Assembly: GCA_963739545.1 (NCBI GenBank)
Contig: CAVUAT010000014.1
Location: forward strand, 744,001 to 808,000
Length of the DNA stretch: 64,000 nucleotides
Direction: 5' to 3'
DNA from: CAVUAT01 sp963739545
Lineage (GTDB): Bacteria; Actinomycetota; Thermoleophilia; Solirubrobacterales; 70-9
Position numbers and translations under genes: made by a program. Shown in pieces: positions 32,182 to 42,353 of the stretch (positions are counted from its first letter, which is position 1; every line of letters begins with the position of its first letter). The notes beneath the pieces are model-generated. The model was not told where the DNA came from. It made no database searches and saw only the letters and a list, made by a program, of their open reading frames with translations.

Positions 32182-33408
32182 CTAGGACTTGGCCTTCGCC
32201 TTCTTCCTGGCCTTCTTGCTGTCCTTGTCCTTCTTGCGCTTCTCGCTCGGGGTCGAGGCGGACGTACCGCGCTCGCCGGTTCCGTACTTGTCGATGAACG
32301 CCTCAGTCAACTCGCGGGCCTCGGAGTCGGGCCGCTGGTTGTGGGGCGACTTCATCAGGTAGCTGGACGGGCCGTCGAGCTGGCCGGCGATGCCGTTGTT
32401 CAGCGCGAGCTTGATCGTCCGGACGGCGTCGATGACGATGCCGGCGGAGTTCGGCGAGTCCCACACCTCGAGCTTGAGCTCGAGGTTGAGCGGCACGTCG
32501 CCGAAAGACCGGCCCTCGACGCGGATGTGCGCCCACTTGCGGTCGGTCAGCCACGGGACGTAGTCCGACGGGCCGATGTAGACGTCCTCGGCGGGCAGCT
32601 CATGGTCCATGATCGAGGTGACCGCGTTCGTCTTGGAGATCTTCTTCGACTCCAGGCGCTCGCGCTCGAGCATGTTGTAGAAGTCCATGTTGCCACCGAC
32701 GTTGAGCTGCGAGGTGCGCTCCATGCGCACGCCGCGATCGGCGAACAGCCTCGCCAGCTGGCGATGGACGATCGTGGCGCCGACCTGGGACTTGATGTCG
32801 TCGCCGATGATCGGCATGCCGGCATCCTTGAAGCGCTTGTCCCAGTAGTCCTCGCGGGCGATGAACACGGGCAGGCAGTTGACGAAGCCGACGCCGGCGG
32901 CGAGAGCCTGCTCGACGTACCACTTGGTGGCCTGCTCGGAACCGACCGGCAGGTAGCAGACGAGCACGTCCGTCTGGGTGTCCTGCAGGATCCCGACGAT
33001 GTCGGCGGTCTCCCCCGGAGCCTTGGTGATCTTCTCCTTCAGGTACTTGCCGAGGCCGTCATGCGTCATGCCTCGATGGACCTTGACGCCCAGCTTCGGG
33101 ACGTCGGAGAACTTCATCGTGTTGTTCTGGCCCGAGAAGATGGCCTCGGAGAGATCCTTGCCGACCTTCTCCACGTCGATGTCGAAGGCAGCGGTGAACT
33201 CGATGTCGTTCACGTGGTAGCCGCCGAGGTCGACGTGCATCAGGCCCGGTACCTGCTCGTTGGGGTCGGCGTCCTTGTAGTACTGGACACCCTGCACGAA
33301 AGAGCTCGCGCAGTTGCCGACGCCGACGATGGCGACCCGGACCTTCTTGTCGCGGCCGCCGTTGGTGGCCACGGTCTTTCCATTCGTTCTTCCGTTCACG
33401 GTGCTCAT
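32182..33408 (-). CDS. ino1: myo-Inositol-3-phosphate synthase
   Basis: The 408-residue enzyme converts glucose 6-phosphate to inositol 3-phosphate with NAD, the entry to inositol lipids and mycothiol. It matches the actinobacterial Ino1 type: VRVAIVGVGNCASSFVQGV for NAD, DVLVCYLPVGSEQATKWY, VNCLPVFIA, GDDIKSQVGATI, QLNVGGNMDFYNM and DVPLNLELKLEVWDSPNSAG. A poorly conserved 45-residue tail is extremely Lys-rich (KKDKDSKKARKKAKAKS) and is not needed for the family fold; it might bind membrane or nucleic acid. It is the last gene of a five-gene minus-strand unit and is followed by a terminator. Confidence 0.96.
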   Translation of the reverse strand: MSTVNGRTNGKTVATNGGRDKKVRVAIVGVGNCASSFVQGVQYYKDADPNEQVPGLMHVDLGGYHVNDIEFTAAFDIDVEKVGKDLSEAIFSGQNNTMKFSDVPKLGVKVHRGMTHDGLGKYLKEKITKAPGETADIVGILQDTQTDVLVCYLPVGSEQATKWYVEQALAAGVGFVNCLPVFIAREDYWDKRFKDAGMPIIGDDIKSQVGATIVHRQLARLFADRGVRMERTSQLNVGGNMDFYNMLERERLESKKISKTNAVTSIMDHELPAEDVYIGPSDYVPWLTDRKWAHIRVEGRSFGDVPLNLELKLEVWDSPNSAGIVIDAVRTIKLALNNGIAGQLDGPSSYLMKSPHNQRPDSEARELTEAFIDKYGTGERGTSASTPSEKRKKDKDSKKARKKAKAKS

Positions 33409-33470
33409 TTCTTAAGTTCCTCCTGAATGCGGCTGCTCAAGTTTGAATTCACACTCACGGGGCGCCGCGG

Positions 33471-34160
33471 TTACACATCCGCCGTTGCGCCGGCTGCCCC
33501 GTCAGGGGCCCGATCCGTCCTCTCGAGTGCCTTCAGCGAGTTCCGAACGTGCATCACACGCTGCACGACCGTGAAGGCTGTGAGGCCGGCCATCACGTAG
33601 ATCGCGGGGGCCAGCAACTCGATGTCGAAGACTCCGGCCCCTTTTGCGAAGACCAAGCCAATGGACAGGATGACCACTCTAACCGGTCTCGTAGCAATCC
33701 CCACTTTGCACTCCACCCCGAGCGCTTCGGCGCGCGCCCGGGTGTAGGAGACCATCAGCGAGCCGAGCACGACCACGACGCACATCGCCGCGGCGAATTC
33801 CTCGCCTGCGAGGGCGAATCGGTAGGCGACGGCGGTGAGCACGATGCCCTCCTCGACGCGGTCGAGCGTGGAGTCGAGGAAGGCGCCGAACAGCGTCCCC
33901 TTGCCCGAGGCGCGCGCGTAGCGGCCGTCGAGCGTGTCCATGATCGACCCGATGATGAACGCGACGCCGCCGAGAAAGTAGTACCCCTCCCAGATCAGGA
34001 CGGCGGCGGCGAGGTTGCCGGCCAGGCCGACCATCGAGATCGCGTTCGGGGTCAGGCGGGACTCGATCAGGCGGCTGCGGACCACCGAGGAGAACTCCTC
34101 GGCGGCGTTCGCGACAGGTCGGTCCTCCGGACGTTCGTTCACGACGTCATCTTCTCGCAC
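33471..34160 (-). CDS. CDP-alcohol phosphotransferase, probable phosphatidylinositol-phosphate synthase
   Basis: The 229-residue membrane protein has the full family motif D-x2-D-G-x2-A-R-x8-G-x3-D-x3-D, seen as DTLDGRYARASGKGTLFG then AFLDSTLDR, with about six hydrophobic segments. Actinobacterial enzymes of this type join CDP-diacylglycerol and inositol 3-phosphate to phosphatidylinositol phosphate. Location directly upstream of ino1 (62-base gap) strongly supports inositol phosphate as the alcohol. The start is GTG 34160, with GTG 34142 as alternative. The N-terminal 25 residues are hydrophilic. A phosphatase would be needed afterwards; the two PAP2 proteins of the same unit are candidates. 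Confidence 0.9.
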   Translation of the reverse strand: MREDDVVNERPEDRPVANAAEEFSSVVRSRLIESRLTPNAISMVGLAGNLAAAVLIWEGYYFLGGVAFIIGSIMDTLDGRYARASGKGTLFGAFLDSTLDRVEEGIVLTAVAYRFALAGEEFAAAMCVVVVLGSLMVSYTRARAEALGVECKVGIATRPVRVVILSIGLVFAKGAGVFDIELLAPAIYVMAGLTAFTVVQRVMHVRNSLKALERTDRAPDGAAGATADV

Positions 34161-34217
34161 CTAAAGCGCCGTGAGTGTTGACCCCGGTGGGGTCTCACGA
34201 AGTCATCCTCCCGCACT

Positions 34218-35027
34218 TCAAGCGGCTGCCACCTTGATCTCGGGCTCGGCCGGGCGGGGGTCCAGTGCGCGGTCCGGCCCGCCGCGGAAGGCCCAGTCGG
34301 GATGCAACCTGCCGATGAGGACGGCGATTCCTGCCGCGGCGGCGGCCGTCATCGCACCGAACAGGGCGTCGATCCAGTAGTGGTTGCCGGTCGCGACGAC
34401 GATGTAGGTCATGAACAGGGGATAGGCGAAGAGCGGGATCTTGAGCCAGAGGGGCTTGACGAGCAGCCCGAGCGAGACGGCGAAGATGGTCGCCAGGCCG
34501 GCGTGCATCGACGGCACCGCAGCGACGGGGTTGAACAGGGGGTTTCCGGGGTCGCTCATCAACGAGTTGTTGCCGGTGACCGACGTGGCGCCGTCGAGGC
34601 CGAGCTCCGTCAGGAAGCGCGGCGGCGCTGTCGGGTAGAGCGCATAGAAGATCACGGAAAGCGCCATGGCGGCGATAACGGCGTTGCGAACGAATCCGAA
34701 GCTGCCGCGGAAGCAGAAGAAGATGGCAGCCAGCGCGAGGCAGCTTCCCTTGAAATGCAGGTTCGCGTAACCCCAGCGCGCCAGCTCGGCCGCCCATCCG
34801 GAGTCGACCGCCCAGCTCTGCACGTCGGCCTCGATCAGCGTGTGCAGCGAGCGCTCGAGCGAGACCAGGTCGCGGGCGTTCGCGAAGGCCGAGTCGAGCG
34901 AATCGGGCGCGACCGCGCCGCGGGCGTACCTCCACGCGGTGTACGCCGCCGCGAGCACCACCAACTGGATGACCAGGTCGAGCGGGCCGCGCGAGAGGAA
35001 GCGCTCGCGAAGCCGGGTCGCGCTCAC
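34218..35027 (-). CDS. PAP2-superfamily membrane protein, inositolphosphotransferase/phosphatase type (copy B)
   Basis: The 269-residue polytopic protein belongs to the PAP2_3 branch that includes AUR1-like inositol-phosphorylceramide synthases: YPTAPPRFL, the phosphatase motif AVPSMHAG with catalytic His, and TGNHYWIDALFG with the second His and Asp. About six helices. Its GTG at 35027 overlaps the stop of the large membrane protein (GTGA); it ends 57 bases before the PI-phosphate synthase. Likely roles are dephosphorylation of PI phosphate or transfer of phosphoinositol to another lipid. It shares the layout of copy A (36670-37437) but is clearly diverged. Confidence 0.82.
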   Translation of the reverse strand: MSATRLRERFLSRGPLDLVIQLVVLAAAYTAWRYARGAVAPDSLDSAFANARDLVSLERSLHTLIEADVQSWAVDSGWAAELARWGYANLHFKGSCLALAAIFFCFRGSFGFVRNAVIAAMALSVIFYALYPTAPPRFLTELGLDGATSVTGNNSLMSDPGNPLFNPVAAVPSMHAGLATIFAVSLGLLVKPLWLKIPLFAYPLFMTYIVVATGNHYWIDALFGAMTAAAAAGIAVLIGRLHPDWAFRGGPDRALDPRPAEPEIKVAAA

Positions 35028-36673
35028 GTACCGGTGTCTCGAACCGCTTCCTCCCACCCGGAAGTGGGAAGCGGGTTGGTGGCGCAGCGCTTGCCGCCGC
35101 TGAGCGCGCGGAACGGCGAGAAGTCGACGCCGATCTTCAGGCGGCCTGACTCGGGCACCGTCACCCGCGTGAACCCGGTCGGGGACTCCTCGACGCAGCC
35201 CGTTCCCTCCGAGATCGACCAATAGGGCGTCCAGCGCACGCGCACGAGGATGCTCCCCGCCGCGTCCGCCTCGACTACGAAGCCCTGGGGCTTCAGCTTC
35301 ACGAGGTCACCCGCGCCGAGCGCGAGCGGCTCCGGGTCGGCGACCCGGAAGACTGTCCAATCCAGTGTCTCGAAGGCCTTGACCAGGTAGGGAAGGCCGC
35401 TCGCGATCAGCCGGGCCTCGGCCTCCCCGGCGTAGTCGAGCGCCGAGTGCGGGACCGCGACGTAGCCGACCGCGAGGTCGTCGAGCCAGTCGCGGTAGCT
35501 GTCGGCCGTCAATGGCCCATCCTCGTCCTCGTAGAAGAGCCCGTTCAGCTTGCGGTCTAGCTGCCGCTCCCATCCGCGGGCGATGTAGATGCCCTTGGGG
35601 ATGTGTGCCGATTCCCAGTGGTGCTCGACGGGCACCACCTCGACACGGTGCGCGCGGCCGGTCCGCGCCATGTCGCCGCGCAGGAAGTCGCGCACCGGCG
35701 CGTAGTAGTCGGACTTGACCGAGGGCTGGGCGTGCACACGCTCCAGGTCGCGGACGACCGGTGAGAACTGCCAGTAGAGGAGCAGCGGGGCGAGCAGCAT
35801 CAGAACAAGGCGCTGACGGCGCCAGAGGCCGAAGGCGAGGGCGGGCCCCAGGAACAGCGCGCCCATCCGGGTCGCGTTGCCCCCCATCGGGCTGTCGATC
35901 AGAAACGCACCTGCGAGCGCCGCGGCGTACGCGGCGACCCCGTAGCGGAGCAGCTTCTCCTCCCTTGGGATCGCGATGAAGACCGCGATCGCGATCAGGA
36001 TCGCGGGCTGGAAGCTCGAGTAGACGAAGGGCTCGGTGCCGCCCTCGGGGAAGGCGAACGTGATCAGCACGGCGGCGCCGAGGGCCGCGGCGCCGAGCTC
36101 GAGCCCCACCCGGCTGCGCTCGGCGACCGCGTGGGCGACCGCCCCGCACGCCAGGAAGAGCGCGGCGACCGGGCTCGCCAGCGGGCAGAGGATCGCCAGG
36201 AGGATCGCTGCGGGCCGCCAGCCGCGCTGCGAGGCGAACACGGCGGCGAGGGCGATCGCGATGCCGAGCGCGAAGGACAGGCGGCCGCTGAAGAGGCTGA
36301 TCGAGGCGCCCGCTGCGAACCAGATGACGCCGAGGCGCGCGCGCTCGCCCCACTCCCGGTACGCGATCCCCGAGAAGAGCATCGCGGCAGCGATCACCGC
36401 GAGCACGCCGAGCAGGCGGGGGCCGACGACGGATGCGAGGAAGGGGAAGAGGACGCTGTAGCCGGGGGTGTGATGGCCGCCGAACCAGAGGTTGTTCCAG
36501 GTCGAGATGCCCTCGCTCTCGAACAGCCCCGACCGGAAGACCTGGGCGGCGTGGTCGGCGCTCAGCGGCGCGACGATCAGGTAGGCGGCTCCGAGGATCG
36601 CCGCGACCAGCGCCGGCTCCGCGTAACGGCGAAGGGCGCTCGACTCCAATGCGCCTGAGGCGCGGGGAATCAA
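35024..36673 (-). CDS. Large polytopic membrane protein, GT-C-like, between two PAP2 genes
   Basis: The 549-residue protein has about eleven hydrophobic segments up to residue 320 and a soluble C-terminal region of about 225 residues. Near the N-terminus, after the first helix, stands SADHAAQVFRSGLF and NLWFGGHHTPGYSVLFP, resembling the acidic first loop and following segment of lipid-phosphate-sugar-dependent GT-C transferases. The start is TTG 36673, overlapping the copy A stop (TTGA); its own stop overlaps the copy B start (GTGA). This tight coupling implies one pathway. Inference: transfers a sugar onto an inositol lipid outside the membrane. No family was identified with certainty. Confidence 0.6.
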   Translation of the reverse strand: MIPRASGALESSALRRYAEPALVAAILGAAYLIVAPLSADHAAQVFRSGLFESEGISTWNNLWFGGHHTPGYSVLFPFLASVVGPRLLGVLAVIAAAMLFSGIAYREWGERARLGVIWFAAGASISLFSGRLSFALGIAIALAAVFASQRGWRPAAILLAILCPLASPVAALFLACGAVAHAVAERSRVGLELGAAALGAAVLITFAFPEGGTEPFVYSSFQPAILIAIAVFIAIPREEKLLRYGVAAYAAALAGAFLIDSPMGGNATRMGALFLGPALAFGLWRRQRLVLMLLAPLLLYWQFSPVVRDLERVHAQPSVKSDYYAPVRDFLRGDMARTGRAHRVEVVPVEHHWESAHIPKGIYIARGWERQLDRKLNGLFYEDEDGPLTADSYRDWLDDLAVGYVAVPHSALDYAGEAEARLIASGLPYLVKAFETLDWTVFRVADPEPLALGAGDLVKLKPQGFVVEADAAGSILVRVRWTPYWSISEGTGCVEESPTGFTRVTVPESGRLKIGVDFSPFRALSGGKRCATNPLPTSGWEEAVRDTGT

Positions 36674-37437
36674 GCGGTGGCGTGCTGTCGCCAAGACCAC
36701 GCCGCCGGGCGTACGCGAGCGAGCTGCATCGCCCCGAGGGCTGCGAGGCCCGCGACCATCCAGCCGATCGCGCCGTCGACCCAGAAGTGGTTGCCGGTGA
36801 CGACGACTACGAAGAAGACGAAGACGGGATACGCGCACCAGAGCACTCGGGGGATCGTGTGGCGCGAGACCAGAGCACCGGTCGCGCCGATCATCAGCGA
36901 GAAGGCACAGTGCATGCTGGGAATGGCCGCGTACGGATTGACGAACGTCTGCACCAAGGCCGAGTCGTGGTTGACCGAGACCATGTCGAGGGTGTCGGTG
37001 AAGCCGAGCTCCTCGAAGAACCTCGGCGGCGCCGTCGGGACCAGGGTGTAGCCGACGAGCGCGAGGCCCATCGCGACCAAGAACATGTTGCGCACGAAGT
37101 AGAAGTGGTCGTTGCGGTAGAGGTAAAGCCAGATCAGGAACACCGACGTGACCACGAAGTGGGAGTTCAGGTAGGCGAAGTTCGCCAGGTCGAGGATCCA
37201 GGTCCCGAGCACCAGGTCCTGCAGGCCCTCCTCGAAGAACGTGCCGGTGGCACGCTCGAAGTCGATCACCGCATTGCCGTTAGCGAAGGCGTGGTTGGCG
37301 TTACCCTCAGCGACGCCTCGGACGGTCTCGTAGGAGAGGTCGGCGAGCACGAACAGGCCCACCTGCCGGACGGCGTCGATCCAGCCGTTGGGCAGGCTCG
37401 GCGCGTATTCGCGAATGTTCTTGGCGAAACCCGGCAT
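36670..37437 (-). CDS. PAP2-superfamily membrane protein (copy A), first gene of the inositol-lipid unit
   Basis: The 255-residue polytopic protein has LVPTAPPRFFEEL, AAIPSMHCAFS with the first catalytic His, and TGNHFWVDGAIG with the second His and Asp: the three PAP2_3 signature blocks. ATG 37437 is well placed; 48 bases separate it from the AB hydrolase stop upstream. It leads a five-gene minus-strand series (PAP2-A, polytopic protein, PAP2-B, PI-phosphate synthase, Ino1) with 4-base overlaps between the first three. The family either hydrolyses lipid phosphates or transfers phosphoinositol head groups. Confidence 0.82.
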   Translation of the reverse strand: MPGFAKNIREYAPSLPNGWIDAVRQVGLFVLADLSYETVRGVAEGNANHAFANGNAVIDFERATGTFFEEGLQDLVLGTWILDLANFAYLNSHFVVTSVFLIWLYLYRNDHFYFVRNMFLVAMGLALVGYTLVPTAPPRFFEELGFTDTLDMVSVNHDSALVQTFVNPYAAIPSMHCAFSLMIGATGALVSRHTIPRVLWCAYPVFVFFVVVVTGNHFWVDGAIGWMVAGLAALGAMQLARVRPAAWSWRQHATA

Positions 37438-37485
37438 GACCCGGGGATTGTAGTCACCGCATGTTCACATTTTGCGTGCGTGCGA

Positions 37486-38310
37486 TCACGCCTGGAGGAA
37501 CCCCGCGATCTGCGGGATCAGAGACGGCTGATGGCGCCATGGCCAATGCCCGGCGCCATCGATCTCGAGCAGCTCGGCGCTCGGAAGCACATCCGCGTAG
37601 GCGCGCCCGAAGCGGGTCGGCAGGTAGCGATCCGGAGTGCCCCAGACAACGACGGCCGGGCACGCGAGCGATCCGAGGTCGCGCCCGGAGCGCGCGAGGA
37701 CGTCGGGGTCGGCCGACCGGTAGAGGCGCAGGATCGCGTCGAAGGTGCCGCGGTCGAGGTGGTCCCAGATCATGTCGACGAACTCGGGTGAATGCCGGCT
37801 CCAGTCCCCGCGCGACTCACGCAGCGCAAGGCCGAGCGCGGGGCGGCTCCAGATGCGGTTCGAGAGCTCGCCGAGCACCGGGGTTCTCCACATGCGCGCG
37901 GTGCGGTGCCAGCGGTAGCCCGGCAGCAGCGGCACCGCGTTGACGACAACGAGCCTGCGAAGGCGAGATGGCTCGCGCTGAGCGGCGATGAGGGCCAGGG
38001 CGCCCCAGTCGTGGACCCCGAGCGAGTACTCGCTCACGCCCATCTCGTCGAGGAAGCGCCAGACGAAGTCCGCCTGGGCGTGCATCGAGTAGTCGAATCG
38101 CCCCGGCGGCGGGCGCTCCGTGCGCCCGAAGCCAGGCAGGTCGAGCGCGAGCGCCGGTCCGCTCATGGCCTCCATCACCTCGACCCAGTCCTCGGAGTGC
38201 GTAGGGACGCCGTGCACGAGCAGGGCCGGCGGGCCCTCGCCTTCCGTCCGCCGATAGAAGGTCTTGACGCCATCGACGACGACGGTCCCTGTCTCGATCG
38301 GCGGGCTCAC
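37486..38310 (-). CDS. Alpha/beta hydrolase, haloalkane dehalogenase/epoxide hydrolase type
   Basis: The 274-residue protein has the oxyanion segment LLVHGVPTHSEDW, the strand LALDLPGFGRTERP and a nucleophile elbow GVHDWGALA in which the nucleophile is Asp 101 rather than Ser, followed by Trp. Asp-Trp at this place is typical of haloalkane dehalogenases (Trp holds the halide) and related epoxide hydrolases. The catalytic His is in GAGHWPW. The start is GTG 38310; GTG 38328 is also possible. It is divergent from endonuclease III (25 bases between starts). Cytosolic. Substrate class uncertain. Confidence 0.85.
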   Translation of the reverse strand: MSPPIETGTVVVDGVKTFYRRTEGEGPPALLVHGVPTHSEDWVEVMEAMSGPALALDLPGFGRTERPPPGRFDYSMHAQADFVWRFLDEMGVSEYSLGVHDWGALALIAAQREPSRLRRLVVVNAVPLLPGYRWHRTARMWRTPVLGELSNRIWSRPALGLALRESRGDWSRHSPEFVDMIWDHLDRGTFDAILRLYRSADPDVLARSGRDLGSLACPAVVVWGTPDRYLPTRFGRAYADVLPSAELLEIDGAGHWPWRHQPSLIPQIAGFLQA

Positions 38311-38334
38311 GGGGCTGACAATATCCACGGCCTG

Positions 38335-39090
38335 ATGCCGCTCCCGAGCCGCTACAGCGTCGACGAGCGACCCCGGGAGCTCCCGCAGGCCCCCGAGGAG
38401 CCGCCGCGCCGAATCCGTAAGCGCGACCCGAATTGGAAGCGCCCCTCGCGGCGGCGAGTCCTGGCGATCCGCGACCGGCTGCGCGAGATCTACGGCCCGA
38501 AGGTCAACGAGCCCCACGGCCATCCGATCGCGGAGCTCGTCCGGACGGTCCTCTCGCAGAACACCAACGACCGCAACCGCGACGTGGCCTACACCCGGAT
38601 GCGCGAGCGGTTCCCGACATGGGAGCAGGTCCGAGACGCGCCGGTCGCAGAGCTCGAGGAGGCGCTGCGCCCCGGCGGGCTGCAGCAGACCAAGGCGCCG
38701 CGCATCCAGCACATCCTCCGCCGGCTCGGGCCCGAGCCCGACCTCGACTGGCTCGCGACAGCCCCGCGCGACGAGGCCCTCGCCTACCTGGTCGACCTGC
38801 CCGGTGTCGGCCGGAAGACGGCGGCCTGCGTGATGATCTTCACTTTCGACCGCCCCGAGATCCCGGTCGACACCCACGTACACCGGGTCGGCGGCAGGCT
38901 CGGGTTGTTTCGCCCGAACGCTTCCTTCGAGGAGGCCCACGACGAGATGCTCGCGATCACCCCGCCGGAGGACGCATACGAGCTGCACGTCAACCTCATT
39001 CACCACGGCCGCGCCGTCTGCCGCCCGCGGCCGCGCTGCGGCGAGTGCGGCCTTCGCCGGATGTGCGTCTGGTACCGCGAGAACGCCTGA
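38335..39090 (+). CDS. nth: Endonuclease III-like DNA glycosylase/AP lyase
   Basis: The 251-residue protein has the helix-hairpin-helix LVDLPGVGRKTAACVM with catalytic Lys 161, the catalytic Asp 179 in VDTHVHRV, and a C-terminal 4Fe-4S loop with Cys spacing 5-2-5 (VCRPRPRCGECGLRRMC), one residue shorter than the classical 6-2-5. It removes oxidised pyrimidines and cleaves AP sites in base-excision repair. An N-terminal basic extension of about 40 residues precedes the core. ATG 38335. A hairpin starts right after the stop. The short first Cys spacing may only reflect subfamily variation. Confidence 0.9.
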   Translation: MPLPSRYSVDERPRELPQAPEEPPRRIRKRDPNWKRPSRRRVLAIRDRLREIYGPKVNEPHGHPIAELVRTVLSQNTNDRNRDVAYTRMRERFPTWEQVRDAPVAELEEALRPGGLQQTKAPRIQHILRRLGPEPDLDWLATAPRDEALAYLVDLPGVGRKTAACVMIFTFDRPEIPVDTHVHRVGGRLGLFRPNASFEEAHDEMLAITPPEDAYELHVNLIHHGRAVCRPRPRCGECGLRRMCVWYRENA

Positions 39091-39121
39091 GCACCCCGGA
39101 GGGCGAAGCCCGAGGAGGTGC
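39091..39121 (+). terminator. Palindromic 3' element after nth (core shared with two other sites)
   Basis: Outer stem GCACC/GGTGC encloses a core CCGGAGGGCGAAGCCCGAGG with an inner GGGC-GAA-GCCC hairpin, beginning immediately after the nth stop. Similar elements follow the cytochrome gene (39628) and purE (54366). No T-run follows. Candidate terminator or repeated extragenic palindrome. Confidence 0.5.
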
Positions 39122-39174
39122 GAACACAGTGATGGCGAAGCCGTTCACAGACCACGCTCAGTAATCTCCGCAGC

Positions 39175-39564
39175 GTGAAGCGAAGCACCCTCGTCCTGTT
39201 CGGAATCGTCGCCATCGGCTGCGCCGTGCTGCTGCCCGCGTGGGCGATCAGCCGCGAGGGGGGCGAGGAGGCCTCGCCCCAGAACGTCGAGGCCGACCAG
39301 GAGCAGGGCAAGGAGCTGTTCGTGACCAATTGCGGCTCGTGCCACACGCTCTACAAGGCGGGCACCGACGGCGTCGTCGGCCCCAACCTCGACGAGCTGC
39401 TCGCCCCGCCTAGCCCGACCGCGCCCGACCCCGAAACGATCTACCCACGGGTCGAGGCCGCTGTCCTGAACGGCATCGCCGGCCGGATGCCCCAGGGCAT
39501 CCTCACCGGCCCGCAGGCCGTGGAAGTCTCCGAGTTCGTCGCCCAAGTAGCCGGCGACCGCTAG
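39175..39564 (+). CDS. Membrane-anchored c-type cytochrome
   Basis: The 129-residue protein has an uncleaved or signal-type N-terminal helix (STLVLFGIVAIGCAVLLPAWA) and one haem-binding CxxCH (NCGSCHTL, Cys about 52-55), with a likely axial Met in GRMPQGIL near residue 103. It is a small class I cytochrome acting outside the membrane in electron transfer, for example to a terminal oxidase. The start is GTG 39175. It stands alone, without oxidase or bc complex genes nearby. The palindromic element at 39628 lies downstream. Confidence 0.9.
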   Translation: MKRSTLVLFGIVAIGCAVLLPAWAISREGGEEASPQNVEADQEQGKELFVTNCGSCHTLYKAGTDGVVGPNLDELLAPPSPTAPDPETIYPRVEAAVLNGIAGRMPQGILTGPQAVEVSEFVAQVAGDR

Positions 39565-39627
39565 CAGGACCGCCCGCTCGCTCGCGCTGCCGAGCGGACG
39601 GATCCTGCCCTTGCGACGGCATCGCAA

Positions 39628-39691
39628 CCCCGCATGCCCGGAGGCCGAAGGCCGAGGACATGCGGGCTGACGAAGGCCGAGGACATGCGGG
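39628..39691 (+). repeat. Palindromic element plus partial duplication downstream of cytochrome c
   Basis: CCCGCATG (39629-39636) pairs with CATGCGGG (39659-39666) around a core CCGGAGGCCGAAGGCCGAGG. A perfect 20-base piece, including the right arm, is repeated at 39672-39691, 25 bases on, so the left arm could pair with either copy. The core is shared with the element at 39091. Confidence 0.55.
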
Positions 39692-39789
39692 TCTAATGCC
39701 GAAGGGTCAACCGCGCGCTCATCGGAGCCGCCGACCCCGCCCGTCTCAGCGACCTTGCTAACTTGTGACCACGGATCTACCACAACCAG

Positions 39790-39799
39790 ACTTAGATTT
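39790..39799 (+). promoter_or_regulatory. ACTTAGATTT element upstream of dnaK
   Basis: The 10-base ACTTAGATTT ends 30 bases before the dnaK ATG and is repeated exactly upstream of clpB (45813-45822). It may be a shared -10 region (TTAGAT) or a half-site for HspR. No full CTTGAGT-N7-ACTCAAG palindrome is seen before dnaK. The remainder of the 265-base gap (39565-39829) holds no gene. Confidence 0.4.
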
Positions 39800-39829
39800 C
39801 CCCACACCACTTCGGAAGGACTACAGACA

Positions 39830-41743
<1,914 letters not shown>

Positions 41744-41749
41744 GCCGCG

Positions 41750-42346
41750 ATGACACCCAGCGAAGAGCAGCTCACGAACGACGAGCAGGTGGCGAGCGAC
41801 GCCGAGGGGGCGGGCACGAGCCCGCCCCCGGAGCACGCGGAGGAACATACGCAGGAGGACGGCGCCGAGGCTGCCGCCGAGCAGGTCTCGGAGGATCTGG
41901 ATGAGCTCGGGGCCACTCGCAAGGAGCGAGACGAGTACCTCGAGCTCGCGCAGCGCACCCGCGCCGACTTCGACAACTACCGAAAGCGCGTCGCCAAGGA
42001 CGCGGCCGACGCACTGCGCCGCGGCAAGCTCGACCTCGCGAAGGAGCTGATCCCCGTCATCGACAACCTCGAGCGGGCGATCGCGGCCGGCGAGGCGAGC
42101 TCGGACCCGGCGGCGCTCGCCAAGGGCGTCGGGCTGGTCCACACCGAGCTGCGCTCCGCACTCGGCAGGGTCGGCCTCGAGTCCTACGACCCGTCCGGCG
42201 AGCAGTTCAACCCGAACCTCCACGAGGCGATCTCGACGCGCGCGCAGGAGGGGGTGGCCCCGGGGACGGTCGTCGAGACGATCGAGCCGGGCTACCGGCT
42301 CGCGGACCAGGTGCTGCGCGCGGCGCGCGTAGTCGTCAGCGAGTAG
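41750..42346 (+). CDS. grpE: Nucleotide exchange factor GrpE
   Basis: The 198-residue protein has an acidic, disordered N-terminus of about 55 residues, a long coiled coil (LDELGATRKERDEYLELAQR, then DFDNYRKRVAKDA) and the beta-domain ending (SAQEGVAPGTVVETIEPGY-like segment). It dimerises and releases ADP from DnaK. It starts 6 bases after dnaK and ends 7 bases before dnaJ, so all are co-translated. Confidence 0.97.
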   Translation: MTPSEEQLTNDEQVASDAEGAGTSPPPEHAEEHTQEDGAEAAAEQVSEDLDELGATRKERDEYLELAQRTRADFDNYRKRVAKDAADALRRGKLDLAKELIPVIDNLERAIAAGEASSDPAALAKGVGLVHTELRSALGRVGLESYDPSGEQFNPNLHEAISTRAQEGVAPGTVVETIEPGYRLADQVLRAARVVVSE

Positions 42347-42353
42347 GCCGGTC

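Noticed and set aside
37792..38334. Upstream extension of endonuclease III and the opposite extension of the AB hydrolase (to 39006)
   Set aside because: Both are antisense to well-defined coding sequence and have no family similarity; starts at 38335 and 38310 give normal N-termini.
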